A stretch of DNA of 64,000 nt from Heracleum sosnowskyi (GCA_030848705.1 CM061235.1:133493228-133557227), one strand, 5' to 3'; shown: positions 1-12,326, counted from the first letter of the stretch. A program made the numbers and translations. The notes: a model not told the origin generated them from the sequence alone.

Positions 1-328
1 TTTTATAAATATGGATGTAACATTGGAAATAATCTATGTATTTTGTTGAAGAGATTCATGGATTTCACAATTTATACACGCAGAGATTTGCAACAAATAT
101 ATATACATAGAGTCAAGGGACAAAAACGAGTTAAGGGTTATTTAATTTAATTTAAATACATCTCATAATATCATCCCCTTACCTTTTTAGATGGGTCAAT
201 AGCTAAGTTTCGAGGCTTCTGGATAACATTTAATTCTTTACTGAGCTCATTTTAACCATAATATTTAAATTCATAAATTACTGAAGATTGTCTAGTGATA
301 ATCAACCTAATTGGCTAGTAAGCCTATA

Positions 329-597
329 CTCTTTTCGTCCCATCCATTTCTTTACACTTTACTTTTTGGGATGTACCATCCAATTATTTACATTCCAATT
401 TTTTTCAAAAATAGTAAAGTTTTATAATATAAAAATTAACAACTTCTCCTACTCTCTTCCACTTTACTTAATTTATACCTTAAATATTGACGGGTCCCAC
501 CACTTTATTTATTTCTTTTTAGTTTTTTTACCTATTTTACTTATATTCTTAGACTCCGTGTCCAACTCAAATGTAAACAATTGAACGGGATAGAGAG
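329..597. mobile_element. Stowaway-like MITE A, unit 1
   Basis: The ends are inverted repeats (CTCTTTTCGTCCC left; GGGATAGAGAG right, read in the same strand), flanked by TA on both sides. The CTC-rich CGTCCC terminus and TA duplication are typical of Stowaway (Tc1/mariner) MITEs. An apparent 98-residue reading frame inside it is not a gene. It lies about 270 nt upstream of the TATA box, and all units carry it at the same place, so the insertion predates amplification. Confidence 0.7.
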
Positions 598-860
598 TAT
601 AACATAAGGAGAAAAATTATAATTTTGTTTTTAGCAACATGTTGTACTGTATACGCTATATGTGTTTCAATTAATTTCTGAATACCATTTCATTAATGTA
701 TATTGATTTTCTTATGTCTAATTACATAAATTAAAGTATCTTTTTATTAACGTATATATCTTACTTTTGTATTTAAGATTGTGAAATTATTGCAGTGTAA
801 CCTCCATTAAAATTAATATTAGCTTTTAATTATACATTAATTGATATACATATAATTATA

Positions 861-877
861 ATGCATGTGTATAAATA
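861..877 (+). promoter_or_regulatory. Core promoter of copy 1: RY core and TATAAATA box
   Basis: TATAAATA at 870-877 lies 113 nt before the ATG, predicting a 5' leader of roughly 80 nt. ATGCATG at 861-867 reads CATGCAT on the minus strand, the RY element known from seed-specific promoters. Its position two bases from the TATA box is kept in every copy. Seed expression is inference only. Confidence 0.7.
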
Positions 878-982
878 GCCATCCTTGGTGGTTCATTATT
901 CATAAATCAACAAAGGGTAGTCTTGTCTCTCGTCACAACACAAAATCAATTATAATTTTATTACACGTCACATTACAAAAAA

Positions 983-1815
983 ATGGAGAAGATCTCAATT
1001 ATGTTTATCATCTCTTTTGCCTTGATACTTTCTGTTTCTAGTAAGTTCAGTATCATTTTTTTTTGTCAATTAGTAAGTTTAAGATGAATGTACACTAATG
1101 ATTTTTAAAGATCAGTCGATCGGAAACAATATTATAATGTTATATTGATCACAATTTACGATAAATGTAATAGTAACAAGTATCATATAATATTATTTAA
1201 ATATCTTATTATATCATACTTACATGCATTATTTTATTAGGATATATCTAGTGATATTATTGTAATTTTGACTTTTTCTATTTGTACCATTTTTACCTAG
1301 TATTGGTTTCTACAAATGGTGTCATACCTTTGAGAATCCTCTAATTACAATTAACATTTGAAAAAAATTGCAAATAAAAAATAAAAGATAGTAAAGATTA
1401 GATCTTTGACGAATAATATACTAAATTGCTTGTTGTTCCAGAAGTGGAAGAAAATCAAATTGAATTTATCTTTGATCTGTATTTTAAAATATTTAATGAT
1501 GGTTAAAGAATTTCTTACTTTGATAAATAATAACACAATGGTAGGATTGAGAATTTCCCAAATTTATTTGAAAGGCTTGTATTGGTGTAGTTTTGAGTTA
1601 ATAAAGGTGATTGTTGTGCAGGTTCACGGTGGTCAGACAAGGTGGTAGAAGATCCAGAAGTTGGAGCTCCTGACCAAATCATGAATGTTGGTACATGCCA
1701 AGGAAATAGTGCCAAAGGCAATGCTACTTGTCTCTATCTATGTGATCACGTATACCATTGTCCTGGTGGTTTGTGTTACTGTGGGCCAAGTAATACTTGT
1801 CATATCACTTGTTAA
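983..1815 (+). CDS. Secreted cysteine-rich defensin-like peptide, copy 1 (intact, two exons)
   Basis: Exons are 983-1040 and 1622-1815, giving 83 residues. The ATG sits in an A-rich context with G at +4. Exon 1 ends at a perfect A|GTAAGT donor and exon 2 follows TTGTTGTGCAG; the intron is phase 1. Residues 1-20 form a signal peptide (MEK, then a hydrophobic core FIISFALIL, then SVSS). Residues 21-44 form an acidic leader, and cysteines stand at 45, 56, 60, 66, 71, 73, 79 and 83. The CxxxC (56/60) and CxC (71/73) pair resembles the cysteine-stabilised alpha-beta fold of plant defensin-like peptides, but the overall spacing is not that of classical plant defensins, so the family is inferred. 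N53-A-T is an N-glycosylation sequon. The peptide is acidic overall, unlike most cationic antimicrobial defensins. AATAAA lies 36 nt after the stop. Relative to other copies the intron (581 nt) lacks 17 nt near its 3' end. Confidence 0.85.
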
Positions 1816-1895
1816 AACCCATAAATATTTTACCCTTTTTTTATTAATTAAATAAAGTGTATCGTTTTTTGCATCTTAAATATATTAGCTTATAG

Positions 1896-1912
1896 TCCGT
1901 GCGAAGCACAGT
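1896..1912. other. Short hairpin just 3' of gene 1, possible degenerate Helitron terminus
   Basis: TCCGTGCGAAGCACAGT is an imperfect palindrome; the perfect form with CCCGTGC and GCACGGG arms is common in plant repeats. On the minus strand it is followed after eight bases by CTAA, the CTRR-type end of a Helitron. It lies about 80 nt after the stop codon and recurs in other units, with one arm deleted in unit 13 and a CCCGTGTGAAGCACGAG form after gene 14. The Helitron reading is tentative. Confidence 0.35.
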
Positions 1913-3104
1913 TAATTTCAATTTTTTTTATTATTTCAATAATTTAAAATAACATTTGTCTCTTTTATCTTTGTAATAATATTAAAATATAATATAATAA
2001 TAAGTGATCGATGCGGCTTAAATGTTAAATTTAATACGTTGTTGGTAGAAATTGAACCTTAAACTTATGTATATTACAAATTTTAATATTGTATCGAATT
2101 GAGTTTAATATTTTATCGAATTATAAAGTTATGTATATAAATTTTTAATTTTTTTGTAAAAATACTTTTTTTTTAATTTTTTTTTTTTGCAAAAATACGG
2201 GTTTTCGGTTTTTTTTAAAGACAATTTTTCAATCTAATGCAATTGGATGGATCTTAAAAAGTAACTTCAATTATTTTTCAGAAAAACATAAAAGAAGTTG
2301 CATCTTTTTGTTTCTTATTACAAATCATAAAAAAGTTGCATTTGGTTACTTCTGGTTACCAATCGTATTTCTACAAATATTTTTAAAAGATATTAGAGCT
2401 ACAAATAAGTACAAAGAAAATGGGTTTGTTAATAAGAGCTTGATGCAACTAACCTAAGTACCTACTCACATAAGTTAGGTTAGTACAAATGGTTTTTTTC
2501 ATACGAATACATAAGGGTACTTTGATAGTTGCATTATTATCCCTCATACTCTTACATTATATAATAAGATACAATAGGCGTGAAACATATCTTATTCAAC
2601 ATTTTGGTTATGTGCTGTCAAATGAAGGGTCTTTTAACTTTTGAGATGTATAGATGATAATGGCTAAATTTAATATTAAAAATTATATTCAAATATTAAA
2701 AAAGTGTATTTTAATAATTTAAATAAAAAATTAAATATTAAAAAGTGAAATTGATCTAAATCAAGGGTGTGAATATATCACTTCCAAAAATTTATTATAT
2801 TCACACTGCCTCTTTACTATTTTGACTATATCTTACATTATAAAAATCAAATTTGGACGATTTCACAGCACACGCGAAAATCAAAAAATAATTTTAATTT
2901 GGCGATGATTTAACAATTATTATCTAACTGAAAATACTCGAAAACTGAAAAAGAAAAGAAAATTACAAATTTTTACATTGTTCAACATCGAGAATCTACT
3001 CATATTTTCTTTATGTTATTAAAATGCACTTTTTTGGATTTGAATATAATCCTACTAAAATGTAAATATACCTTTTACTATCAGATGCGACGATTCTCAT
3101 TCGT

Positions 3105-3186
3105 CCACTTTAAAAGCAACGATCCTTATTAATTTAACGAAACAACCACTTTAAAAGCAACGATCCTTAATAATTTAACGAAACAA
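3105..3186 (+). repeat. 41-nt tandem duplication in the spacer (unit 1 example)
   Basis: CCACTTTAAAAGCAACGATC begins both copies (3105 and 3146); they differ by one base (TTATT against TAATA). Two copies are present in units 1-5, 7 and the first spacer of unit 11. One copy is present in units 6, 8, 9, 10, 12, 13 and the second spacer of unit 11. It is a useful marker of unit ancestry. Confidence 0.85.
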
Positions 3187-3658
3187 AGACGGTGATTACC
3201 AAAATTTCACGTAAGATCCCTTCACTTATTATATATAAAGTATAAAATACGTGTAATTTACATTTTGATCTTGCTAAAAAAAATGTCATCCTTCTAAATA
3301 GAACCCCATACCTTGAATATCCATGAAAGATAAGATTTAAGTAACTTTTCCGTCTAAAAAGATTAAAATCTTTTTTGCAAGTCTAAAAAAATTGTAGTTC
3401 TTTATACTTGCAACAATTTGATTAGAGGTCTTGAATTGGGATTTTTGTTTGTTTGAGCAACTGGATCAAGTAGATCTGGCAATTTGATACACACAAATTA
3501 AATGACATGACACGAAATAATACGAAAATTTAGTGTTTGTGTTTATTTTTGAGTACACGACAAGAAAGTACACGGCTTAGATTTAGTGTCATGCTTGGAT
3601 TTAGCATTAGGGTAAACGACATGACGTACAACGTAAATATATTAATTCATAAATAATA

Positions 3659-3905
3659 CTCACCCGTCCCTCTCATTTCTTTACAGTGTTTTACACTACT
3701 TGGCACGCATTTTAAGGCTCCTAAAGTATAAATCTACCACTTATTTTTAAAACTTTATTTTTAGAAATAAAAATTTAAACACTATATTTTTATTCAGTAG
3801 AAGAAAAAAATTTAAAATAATTTATCAGAGTATATATTAAAAGAGCCTTAAAATGTGTGCCGAGTCCCATCCCCCAATGAAAAGAATTGAGGGGGACGGA
3901 AGGAG
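3659..3905. mobile_element. Stowaway-like MITE B, unit 1
   Basis: Long imperfect terminal inverted repeats: the left end CTCACCCGTCCCTCTCA matches the complement of the right end GAGGGGGACGGAAGGAG. An inner pair (GGCACGCATTTTAAGGCTC / GAGCCTTAAAATGTGTGCC) extends the match to about 65 nt. TA flanks both sides. Confidence 0.78.
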
Positions 3906-4643
3906 TAATATTTATAATAGGTATATGTATATTTATTTATAAAATTATAGATATTTTTATAATTTTATATGTAAATATGATGTAAGTATGCTTAGCAAAA
4001 GAAAAAAATGATGTAATTATATAACTTTTAATATATATTTGTAAAAGTTTTGCCTAAAATTTTAATATTTTAATATATTTATTTGTTTATTTTCATATTT
4101 TCATTTAATATTACCTGAAACACGAAAGTACATTAATCCTAAACAAAACATATTTGAGTCGCATTTGTGTATGAATCAGTTCTATTTAGTAGTCAACTTC
4201 AGTTTTTATGTAATGTATGTTAAGGCCTCGGCTTGTTTTTATTTTTGAATGAATTTCAAGTTTAGCAAACAAAAAAAATACTTGCAACAATCACAATAAT
4301 ATTATCAAAATTTAATTTTTATAAATATGGATGTAACATTGGAAATAATCTATGTATTTTGTTGAAGAGATTCAAGGATTTCACAATTTATACACACAGA
4401 GATTTGCAACAAATATATATACATAGAGTCCAGGGACAAAAACCAGTTAAGGGTTATTTAATTTAATTTAAATACATCTCATAATATCATCCCTTACCTT
4501 TTTAGATGGGTCAATAGCTAAGTTTCGAGGCTTCTGGATAACATTTAATTCTTTACTGAGCTCATTTTAACCATAATATTTAAATTCATAAATTACTGAA
4601 GATTGTCTAGTGATAATCAACCTAATTGGCTAGTAAGCATATA

Positions 4644-4913
4644 CTCTTTTCGTCCGATCCATTTCTTTACACTTTACTTTTTGGGATGTACCATCCAATT
4701 ATTTACATTCCAATTTTTTTCAAAAATAGTAAAGTTTTATAATATAAAAATTAACTACTTCTCCTACTCTCTTCCACTTTACTTAATTTATACCTTAAAT
4801 ATTGACGGGTCCCACCACTTTATTTATTTCTTTTTAGTTTTTTTACCTATTTTACTTATATTTCTTAGACTCCGTGTCTAACTCAAATGTAAACAATTGA
4901 ACGGGATAGAGAG
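4644..4913. mobile_element. MITE A, unit 2
   Basis: 270 nt, TA-flanked; the left end reads CTCTTTTCGTCCG. Confidence 0.68.
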
Positions 4914-5176
4914 TATAACATAAGGAGAAAAATTATAATTTTGATTTTAGCAACATGTTGTACTGTATACGCTATATGTGTTTCAATTAATTTCTGAATA
5001 CCATTTCATTAATGTATATTGATTTTCTTATGTCTAATTACATAAATTAAAGTATCTTTTTATTAACGTATATAGCTTACTTTTGTATTTAAGATTGTGT
5101 AATTATTGCAGTGTAACCTCTATTAAAATTAATATTAGCTTTTAATTATACATTAATTGATATACATATAATTATA

Positions 5177-5193
5177 ATGCATGTGTATAAATA
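5177..5193 (+). promoter_or_regulatory. Core promoter of copy 2
   Basis: TATAAATA at 5186-5193, with the same RY core starting at 5177. Confidence 0.68.
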
Positions 5194-5298
5194 GCCATCC
5201 TTGGTGGTTCATTATTCATAAATCAACAAAGGGTAGTCTTGTCTCTCGTCACAACACAAAATCAATTATAATTTTATTACTCGTCACATTACAAAAAA

Positions 5299-6148
5299 AT
5301 GGAGAAGATCTCAATTATGTTTATCATCTCTTTTGCCTTGATACTTTCTGTTTCTAGTAAGTTCAGTATCATTTTTTTTTTGTCAATTAGTAAGTTTAAG
5401 ATGAATGTACACTAATGATTTTTAAAGATCAGTCGATCGGAAACAATATTATAATGTTATATTGATCACAATTTACGATAAATGTAATAGTAACAAGTAT
5501 CATATAATATTATTTAAATATCTTATTATATCATACTTACATGCATGATTTTATTAGGATATATCTAGTGATATTATTGTAATTTTGACTTTTTCTATTT
5601 GTACCATTTTTACATAGTATTGGTTTCTACAAATGGTGTCATACCTTTGAGAATCCTCTAATTACAATTAATATTTGAAAAAAATTGCAAATAAAAAATA
5701 AAAGATAGTAAAGATTAGATCTTTGACGAATAATATACTAAATTGCTTGCTGTTCCAAGAGTGGAAGAAAATCAAATTGGATTTATCTTTGATCTTTATT
5801 TTAAAATATTTAATGATGGTTAAAGAATTTCTTACTTTGATAAATAATAACACAATGGTAGGATTGAGAATTTCCCAAATTTATTTGAAAGGCTTGTATT
5901 GGTACATTTGCATGGCCTTGTAGTTTTGAGTTAATAAAGGTGATTGTTGTGCAGGTTCACGGTGGTCAGACAAGGTGGTAGAAGATCCACAAGTTGGAGC
6001 TCCTGACCAAATCATGAATGTTGGTACATGCCAAGGAAATAGTGCCAAAGGCAATGCTACTTGTCTCTATCTATGTGATCACGTATACCATTGTCCTGGT
6101 GGTTTGTGTTACTGTGGGCCAAGTAATACTTGTCATATCACTTGTTAA
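5299..6148 (+). CDS. Secreted cysteine-rich defensin-like peptide, copy 2 (intact)
   Basis: Exons are 5299-5356 and 5955-6148, separated by a 598-nt intron. The 83-residue product differs from copy 1 only at residue 32 (Gln for Glu), in the leader before the cysteine domain. All eight cysteines, the N-A-T sequon and both splice sites are unchanged. The TATA box starts 113 nt before the ATG and AATAAA is at 6184-6189. Copies 3 and 5 encode the same protein and share most silent and intron variants, so this is the commonest version among the intact genes. Function is unknown; secretion is predicted from the N-terminal hydrophobic segment. Confidence 0.85.
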
Positions 6149-7991
6149 AACCCATAAATATTTTACCGTTTTTTTATTAATTAAATAAAGTGTATCGTTT
6201 TTTGCATCTTAAATATATTAGCTTATAGTCCGTGCGAAGCACAGTTAATTTCAATTTTTTTATTATTTCAATAATTTAAAATAACATTTGTCTCTTTTAT
6301 CTTTGTAATAATATTAAAATATAATATAATAATAAGTGATCGATGCGGCTTAAATGTTAAATTTAATACGTTGTTGGTAGAAATTGAACCTTAAACTTAT
6401 GTATATTACAAATTTTAATATTGTATGGAATTGAGTTTAATATTTTATCGAATTATAAAGTTATGTATAGAAATTTTTAATTTTTTTGTAAAAATACTTT
6501 TTTTTTTAATTTTTTTTTTTTGCAAAAATACGGGTTTTCGGTTTTTTTTAAAGACAATTTTTCAATCTAATGCAATTGCATGGATCTTAAAAAGTAACTT
6601 CAATTATTTTTCAGAAAAACATAAAAGAAGTTGCATCTTTTTGTTTCTTATTACAAATCATAAAAAAGTTGCATTTGGTTACTTCTGGTTACCAATCGTA
6701 TTTCTACAAATATTTTTAAAAGATATTAGAGCTACAAATAAGTACAAAGAAAATGGGTTTGTTAATAAGAGCTTGATGCAACTAACCTAAGTACCTACTC
6801 ACATAAGTTAGGTTAGTACAAATGGTTTTTTTCATACGAATACATAAGGGTACTTTGATAGTTGCATTATTATCCCTCATACTCTTACATTATATAATAA
6901 GATACAATAGGCGTGAAACATATCTTATTCAACATTTTGGTTATGTGCTGTCAAATGAAGGGTCTTTTAACTTTTGAGATGGATAGATGATAATGGCTAA
7001 ATTTAATATTAAAAATTATATTCAAATATTAAAAAAGTGTATTTTAATAATTTAAATAAAAAATTAAATATTAAAAAGTGAAATTGATCTAAATCAAGGG
7101 TGTGAATATATCACTTCCAAAAATTTATTATATTCACACTGCCTCTTTACTATTTTGACTATATCTTACATTATAAAAATCAAATTTGGACGATTTCACA
7201 GCACACGCGAAAATCAAAAAATAATTTTAATTTGGCGATGATTTAACAATTATTATCTAACTGAAAATACTCGAAAACTGAAAAAGAAAATAAAATTACA
7301 AATTTTTACATTGTTCAACATCGAGAATCTACTCATATTTTCTTTATGTTATTAAAATGCACTTTTTTGGATTTGAATATAATCCTACTAAAATGTAAAT
7401 ATACCTTTTACTATCAGATGCAACGATTCTCATTCGTCCACTTTAAAAGCAACGATCCTTATTAATTTAACGAAACAACCACTTTAAAAGCAACGATCCT
7501 TAATAATTTAATGAAACAAAGACGGTGATTACCAAAATTTCACGTAAGATCCCTTCACTTATTATATATAAAGTATAAAATACGTGTAATTTACATTTTT
7601 ATCTTGCTAAAAAAAATGTCATCCTTCTAAATAGAACCCCATACCTTGAATATCCATGAAAGATAAGATTTAAGTAACTTTTCCGTCTAAAAAGATTAAA
7701 ATCTTTTTTGCAAGTCTAAAAAAATTGTAGTTCTTTATACTTGCAACAATTTGATTAGAGGTCTTGAATTGGGATTTTTGTTTGTTTGAGCAACTGGATC
7801 AAGTAGATCTGGCAATTTGATACACACAAATTAAATGACATGACACGAAATAATACGAAAATTTAGTGTTTGTGTTTATTTTTGAGTACACGACAAGAAA
7901 GTACACGGCTTAGATTTAGTGTCATGCTTGGATTTAGCATTAGGGTAAACGACATGACGTACAACGTAAATATATTAATTCATAAATAATA

Positions 7992-8238
7992 CTCACCCGT
8001 CCCTCTCATTTCTTTACAGTGTTTTACACTACTTGGCACGCATTTTAAGGCTCCTAAAGTATAAATCTACAACTTATTTTTAAAACTTTATTTTTAGAAA
8101 TAAAAATTTAAACACTATATTTTTATTCAGTAGAAGAAAAAAATTTAAAATAATTTATCAGAGTATATATTAAAAGAGCCTTAAAATGTGTGCCGAGTCC
8201 CATCCCCCAATGAAAAGAATTGAGGGGGACGGAAGGAG
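7992..8238. mobile_element. MITE B, unit 2
   Basis: 247 nt, near copy of unit 1. Confidence 0.75.
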
Positions 8239-8976
8239 TAATATTTATAATAGGTATATGTATATTTATTTATAAAATTATAGATATTTTTATAATTTTA
8301 TATGTAAATATGATGTAAGTATGCTTAGCAAAAGAAAAAAATGATGTAATTATATAACTTTTAGTATATATTTGTAAAAGTTTTGCCTAAAATTTTAATA
8401 TTTTAATATATTTATTTGTTTATTTTCATATTTTCATTTAATATTACCTGAAACACGAAAGTACATTAATCCTAAACAAAACATATTTGAGTCGCATTTG
8501 TGTATGAATCAGTTCTATTTAGTAGTCAACTTCAGTTTTTATTTAATGTATGTTAAGGCCTCGGCTTGTTTTTATTTTTGAATGAATTTCAAGTTTAGCA
8601 AACAAAAAAAATACTTGCAACAATCACAATAATATTATCAAAATTTAATTTTTATAAATATGGATGTAACATTGGAAATAATCTATGTATTTTGTAGAAG
8701 AGATTCAAGGATTTCACAATTTATACACACAGAGATTTGCAACAAATATATATACATAGAGTCCAGGGACAAAAACCAGTTAAGGGTTATTTAATTTAAT
8801 TTAAATACATCTCATAATATCATCCCTTACCTTTTTAGATGGGTCAATAGCTAAGTTTCGAGGCTTCTGGATAACATTTAATTCTTTACTGAGCTCATTT
8901 TAACCATAATATTTAAATTCATAAATTACTGAAGATTGTCTAGTGATAATCAACCTAATTGGCTAGTAAGCATATA

Positions 8977-9246
8977 CTCTTTTCGTCCGATCCATTTCTT
9001 TACACTTTACTTTTTGGGATGTACCATCCAATTATTTACATTCCAATTTTTTTCAAAAATAGTAAAGTTTTATAATATAAAAATTAACTACTTCTCCTAC
9101 TCTCTTCCACTTTACTTAATTTATACCTTAAATATTGACGGGTCCCACCACTTTATTTATTTCTTTTTAGTTTTTTTACCTATTTTACTTATATTTCTTA
9201 GACTCCGTGTCTAACTCAAATGTAAACAATTGAACGGGATAGAGAG
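8977..9246. mobile_element. MITE A, unit 3
   Basis: 270 nt, same as unit 2. Confidence 0.68.
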
Positions 9247-9509
9247 TATAACATAAGGAGAAAAATTATAATTTTGATTTTAGCAACATGTTGTACTGTA
9301 TACGCTATATGTGTTTCAATTAATTTCTGAATACCATTTCATTAATGTATATTGATTTTCTTATGTCTAATTACATAAATTAAACTATCTTTTTATTAAC
9401 GTATATAGCTTACTTTTGTATTTAAGATTGTGTAATTATTGCAGTGTAACCTCTATTAAAATTAATATTAGCTTTTAATTATACATTAATTGATATACAT
9501 ATAATTATA

Positions 9510-9526
9510 ATGCATGTGTATAAATA
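9510..9526 (+). promoter_or_regulatory. Core promoter of copy 3
   Basis: TATAAATA at 9519-9526, 113 nt before the ATG. Confidence 0.68.
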
Positions 9527-9631
9527 GCCATCCTTGGTGGTTCATTATTCATAAATCAACAAAGGGTAGTCTTGTCTCTCGTCACAACACAAAATCAATT
9601 ATAATTTTATTACTCGTCACATTACAAAAAA

Positions 9632-10481
9632 ATGGAGAAGATCTCAATTATGTTTATCATCTCTTTTGCCTTGATACTTTCTGTTTCTAGTAAGTTCAGT
9701 ATCATTTTTTTTTTGTCAATTAGTAAGTTTAAGATGAATGTACACTAATGATTTTTAAAGATCAGTCGATCGGAAACAATATTATAATGTTATATTGATC
9801 ACAATTTACGATAAATGTAATAGTAACAAGTATCATATAATATTATTTAAATATCTTATTATATCATACTTACAAGCATGATTTTATTAGGATATATCTA
9901 GTGATATTATTGTAATTTTGACTTTTTCTATTTGTACCATTTTTACATAGTATTGGTTTCTACAAATGGTGTCATACCTTTGAGAATCCTCTAATTACAA
10001 TTAACATTTGAAAAAAATTGCAAATAAAAAATAAAAGATAGTAAAGATTAGATCTTTGACGAATAATATACTAAATTGCTTGCTGTTCCAAGAGTGGAAG
10101 AAAATCAAATTGGATTTATCTTTGATCTTTATTTTAAAATATTTAATGATGGTTAAAGAATTTCTTACTTTGATAAATAATAACACAATGGTAGGATTGA
10201 GAATTTCCCAAATTTATTTGAAAGGCTTGTATTGGTACATTTGCATGGCCTTGTAGTTTTGAGTTAATAAAGGTGATTGTTGTGCAGGTTCACGGTGGTC
10301 AGACAAGGTGGTAGAAGATCCACAAGTTGGAGCTCCTGACCAAATCATGAATGTTGGTACATGCCAAGGAAATAGTGCCAAAGGCAATGCTACTTGTCTC
10401 TATCTATGTGATCACGTATACCATTGTCCTGGTGGTTTGTGTTACTGTGGGCCAAGTAATACTTGTCATATCACTTGTTAA
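9632..10481 (+). CDS. Secreted cysteine-rich defensin-like peptide, copy 3 (intact)
   Basis: Exons are 9632-9689 and 10288-10481 (intron 598 nt). The predicted protein is identical to copy 2, with Gln32 and eight cysteines. The 5' half of the unit is nearly identical to unit 2. The spacer that follows instead carries the variants of the unit 5 spacer (for example CAATTTGTTTTATT at about 10586 and an ATTTCGACAAAT variant near 11036). Gene and downstream spacer therefore have different closest relatives, as expected after recombination within the unit. AATAAA is at 10517-10522. Confidence 0.85.
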
Positions 10482-12326
10482 AACCCATAAATATTTTACC
10501 GTTTTTTTATTAATTAAATAAAGTGTATCGTTTTTTGCATCTTAAATATATTAGCTTATAGTCCGTGCGAAGCACAGTTAATTTCAATTTGTTTTATTAT
10601 TTCAATAATTTAAAATAACATTTGTCTCTTTTATCTTTGTAATAATATTAAAATATAATATAATAATAAGTGATCGATGCGGCTTAAATGTTAAATTTAA
10701 TACGTTGTTGGTAGAAATTGAACCTTAAACTTATGTATATAACAAAGTTTAATATTGTATCGAATTGAGTTTAATATTTTATCGAATTATAAAGTTATGT
10801 ATAGAAATTTTTAATTTTTTTGTAAAAATACTTTTTTTTTTAATTTTTTTTTGTTGCAAAAATACGGGTTTTCGGTTTTTTTTTAAAGACAATTTTTCAA
10901 TCTAATGCAATTGGATGGATCTTAAAAAGTAACTTCAATTATTTTTCAGAAAAACATAAAAGAAGTTGCATCTTTTTGTTTCTTATTACAAATCATAAAA
11001 AAGTTGCATTTGGTTACTTCTGGTTACCAATCGTATTTCGACAAATATTTTTAAAAGATATTAGAGCTACAAATAATTACAAAGAAAATGGGTTTGTTAA
11101 TAAGAGCTTGATGCAACTAACCTAAGTACCTACTCACATAAGTTAGGTTAGTACAAATGGTTTTTTTCATACGAATACATAAGGGTACTTTGATAGTAGC
11201 ATTATTATCCCTCATACTCTTACATTATATAATAAGATACAATAGGCGTGAAACATATCTTATTCAACATTTTGGTTATGTGCTGTCAAATGAAGGTCTT
11301 TTAACTTTTGAGATGTATAGATGATAATCGCTAAATTTAATATTAAAAATTATATTCAAATATTAAAAAAGTGTATTTTAATAATTTAAATAAAAAATTA
11401 AATATTAAAAAGTGAAATTGATCTAAATCAAGGGTGTGAATATATCACTTCCAAAAATTTATTATATTCACACTGCCTCTTTACTATTTTGACTATATCT
11501 TACATTATAAAAATCAAATTTGAACGATTTCACAGCACACGCGAAAATCAAAAAATAATTTTAATTTGGCGATGATTTAACAATTATTATCTAACTGAAA
11601 ATACTCGAAAACTGAAAAAGAAAATAAAATTACAAATTTTTACATTGTTCAAAATCGAGAATTTACTCATATTTGCTTTATGTTATTAAAATTCACTTTT
11701 TTGGATTTGAATATAATCCTACTAAAATGTAAATATAACTTTTACTATCAGATGCGACGATTCTCATTCGTCGACTTTAAAAGCAACGATCCTTATTAAT
11801 TTAACGAAACAACCACTTTAAAAGCAACGATCCTTAATAATTTATCGAAACAAAGACGGTGATTACCAAAATTTCAGGTAAGATCCCTTCACTTATTATA
11901 TATAAAGTATAAAATACGTGTAATTTACATTTTTTTCTTGCTAAAAAAAATGTCATCCTTCTAAATAGAACCCCATACTTTGAATATCCATGAAAGATAA
12001 GATTTAAGTAACTTTTCCGTCTAAAAAGATTAAAATCTTTTTTGCAAGTCTAAAAAAATTGTAGTTCTTTATACTTGCAACAATTTGATTAGAGGTCTTG
12101 AATTGGGATTTTTGTTTGTTTGAGCAACTGGATCAAGTAGATCTGGCAATTTGATACACACAAATTAAATGACATGACACGAAATAATACGAAAATTTAG
12201 TGTTTGTGTTTATCTTTTGAGTACACGACAAGAAAGTACACGGCTTAGATTTAGTGTCATGCTTGGATTTAGCATTAGGGTAAACGACATGACGTACGAC
12301 GTAAATATATTAATTCATAAATAATA

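Larger units (their letters stand above)
1..4316 (+). repeat. Tandem unit 1 (4,316 nt in the window)
   Basis: Direct repeat unit, with the start set arbitrarily at the window edge. Order: leader region 1-328, MITE A, 270 nt of AT-rich DNA, promoter and gene 1, then a spacer from 1816 to the unit end. In the spacer: a short hairpin at 1896-1912, T/A-rich runs near 2140-2210, a CTAACCTAA inverted repeat with a 17-nt loop at 2449-2483, two 41-nt tandem copies at 3105-3186, ACACGACA-rich remnants near 3500-3620, and MITE B. No other gene is seen in the spacer on either strand. The array continues leftward beyond the window. Confidence 0.9.
4317..8649 (+). repeat. Tandem unit 2 (4,333 nt)
   Basis: Same organisation. 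The spacer 6149-8649 is nearly identical to those of units 1 and 4 and has the doubled 41-nt motif. No further gene is seen. Confidence 0.9.

Noticed and set aside
288..584. 98-residue frame beginning MSSDNQPNW, repeated in most units
   Set aside because: It starts at a TTG, lies inside MITE A and its flank, and changes length or frame between units (270 nt, 255 nt and so on) without constraint.
1351..1648. Short overlapping frames on both strands within the intron of each gene copy
   Set aside because: They sit between a perfect donor and acceptor, are AT-rich, and are disrupted in copies 6, 9, 11 and 13. They are intron sequence.
6425..6790. Frame of 121 residues in the spacer 3' of gene 2, with shorter versions in other units
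   Set aside because: It is rich in Phe/Ile/Lys from T and A runs. Homopolymer length differences break it in most units, and no promoter or codon constraint is visible.
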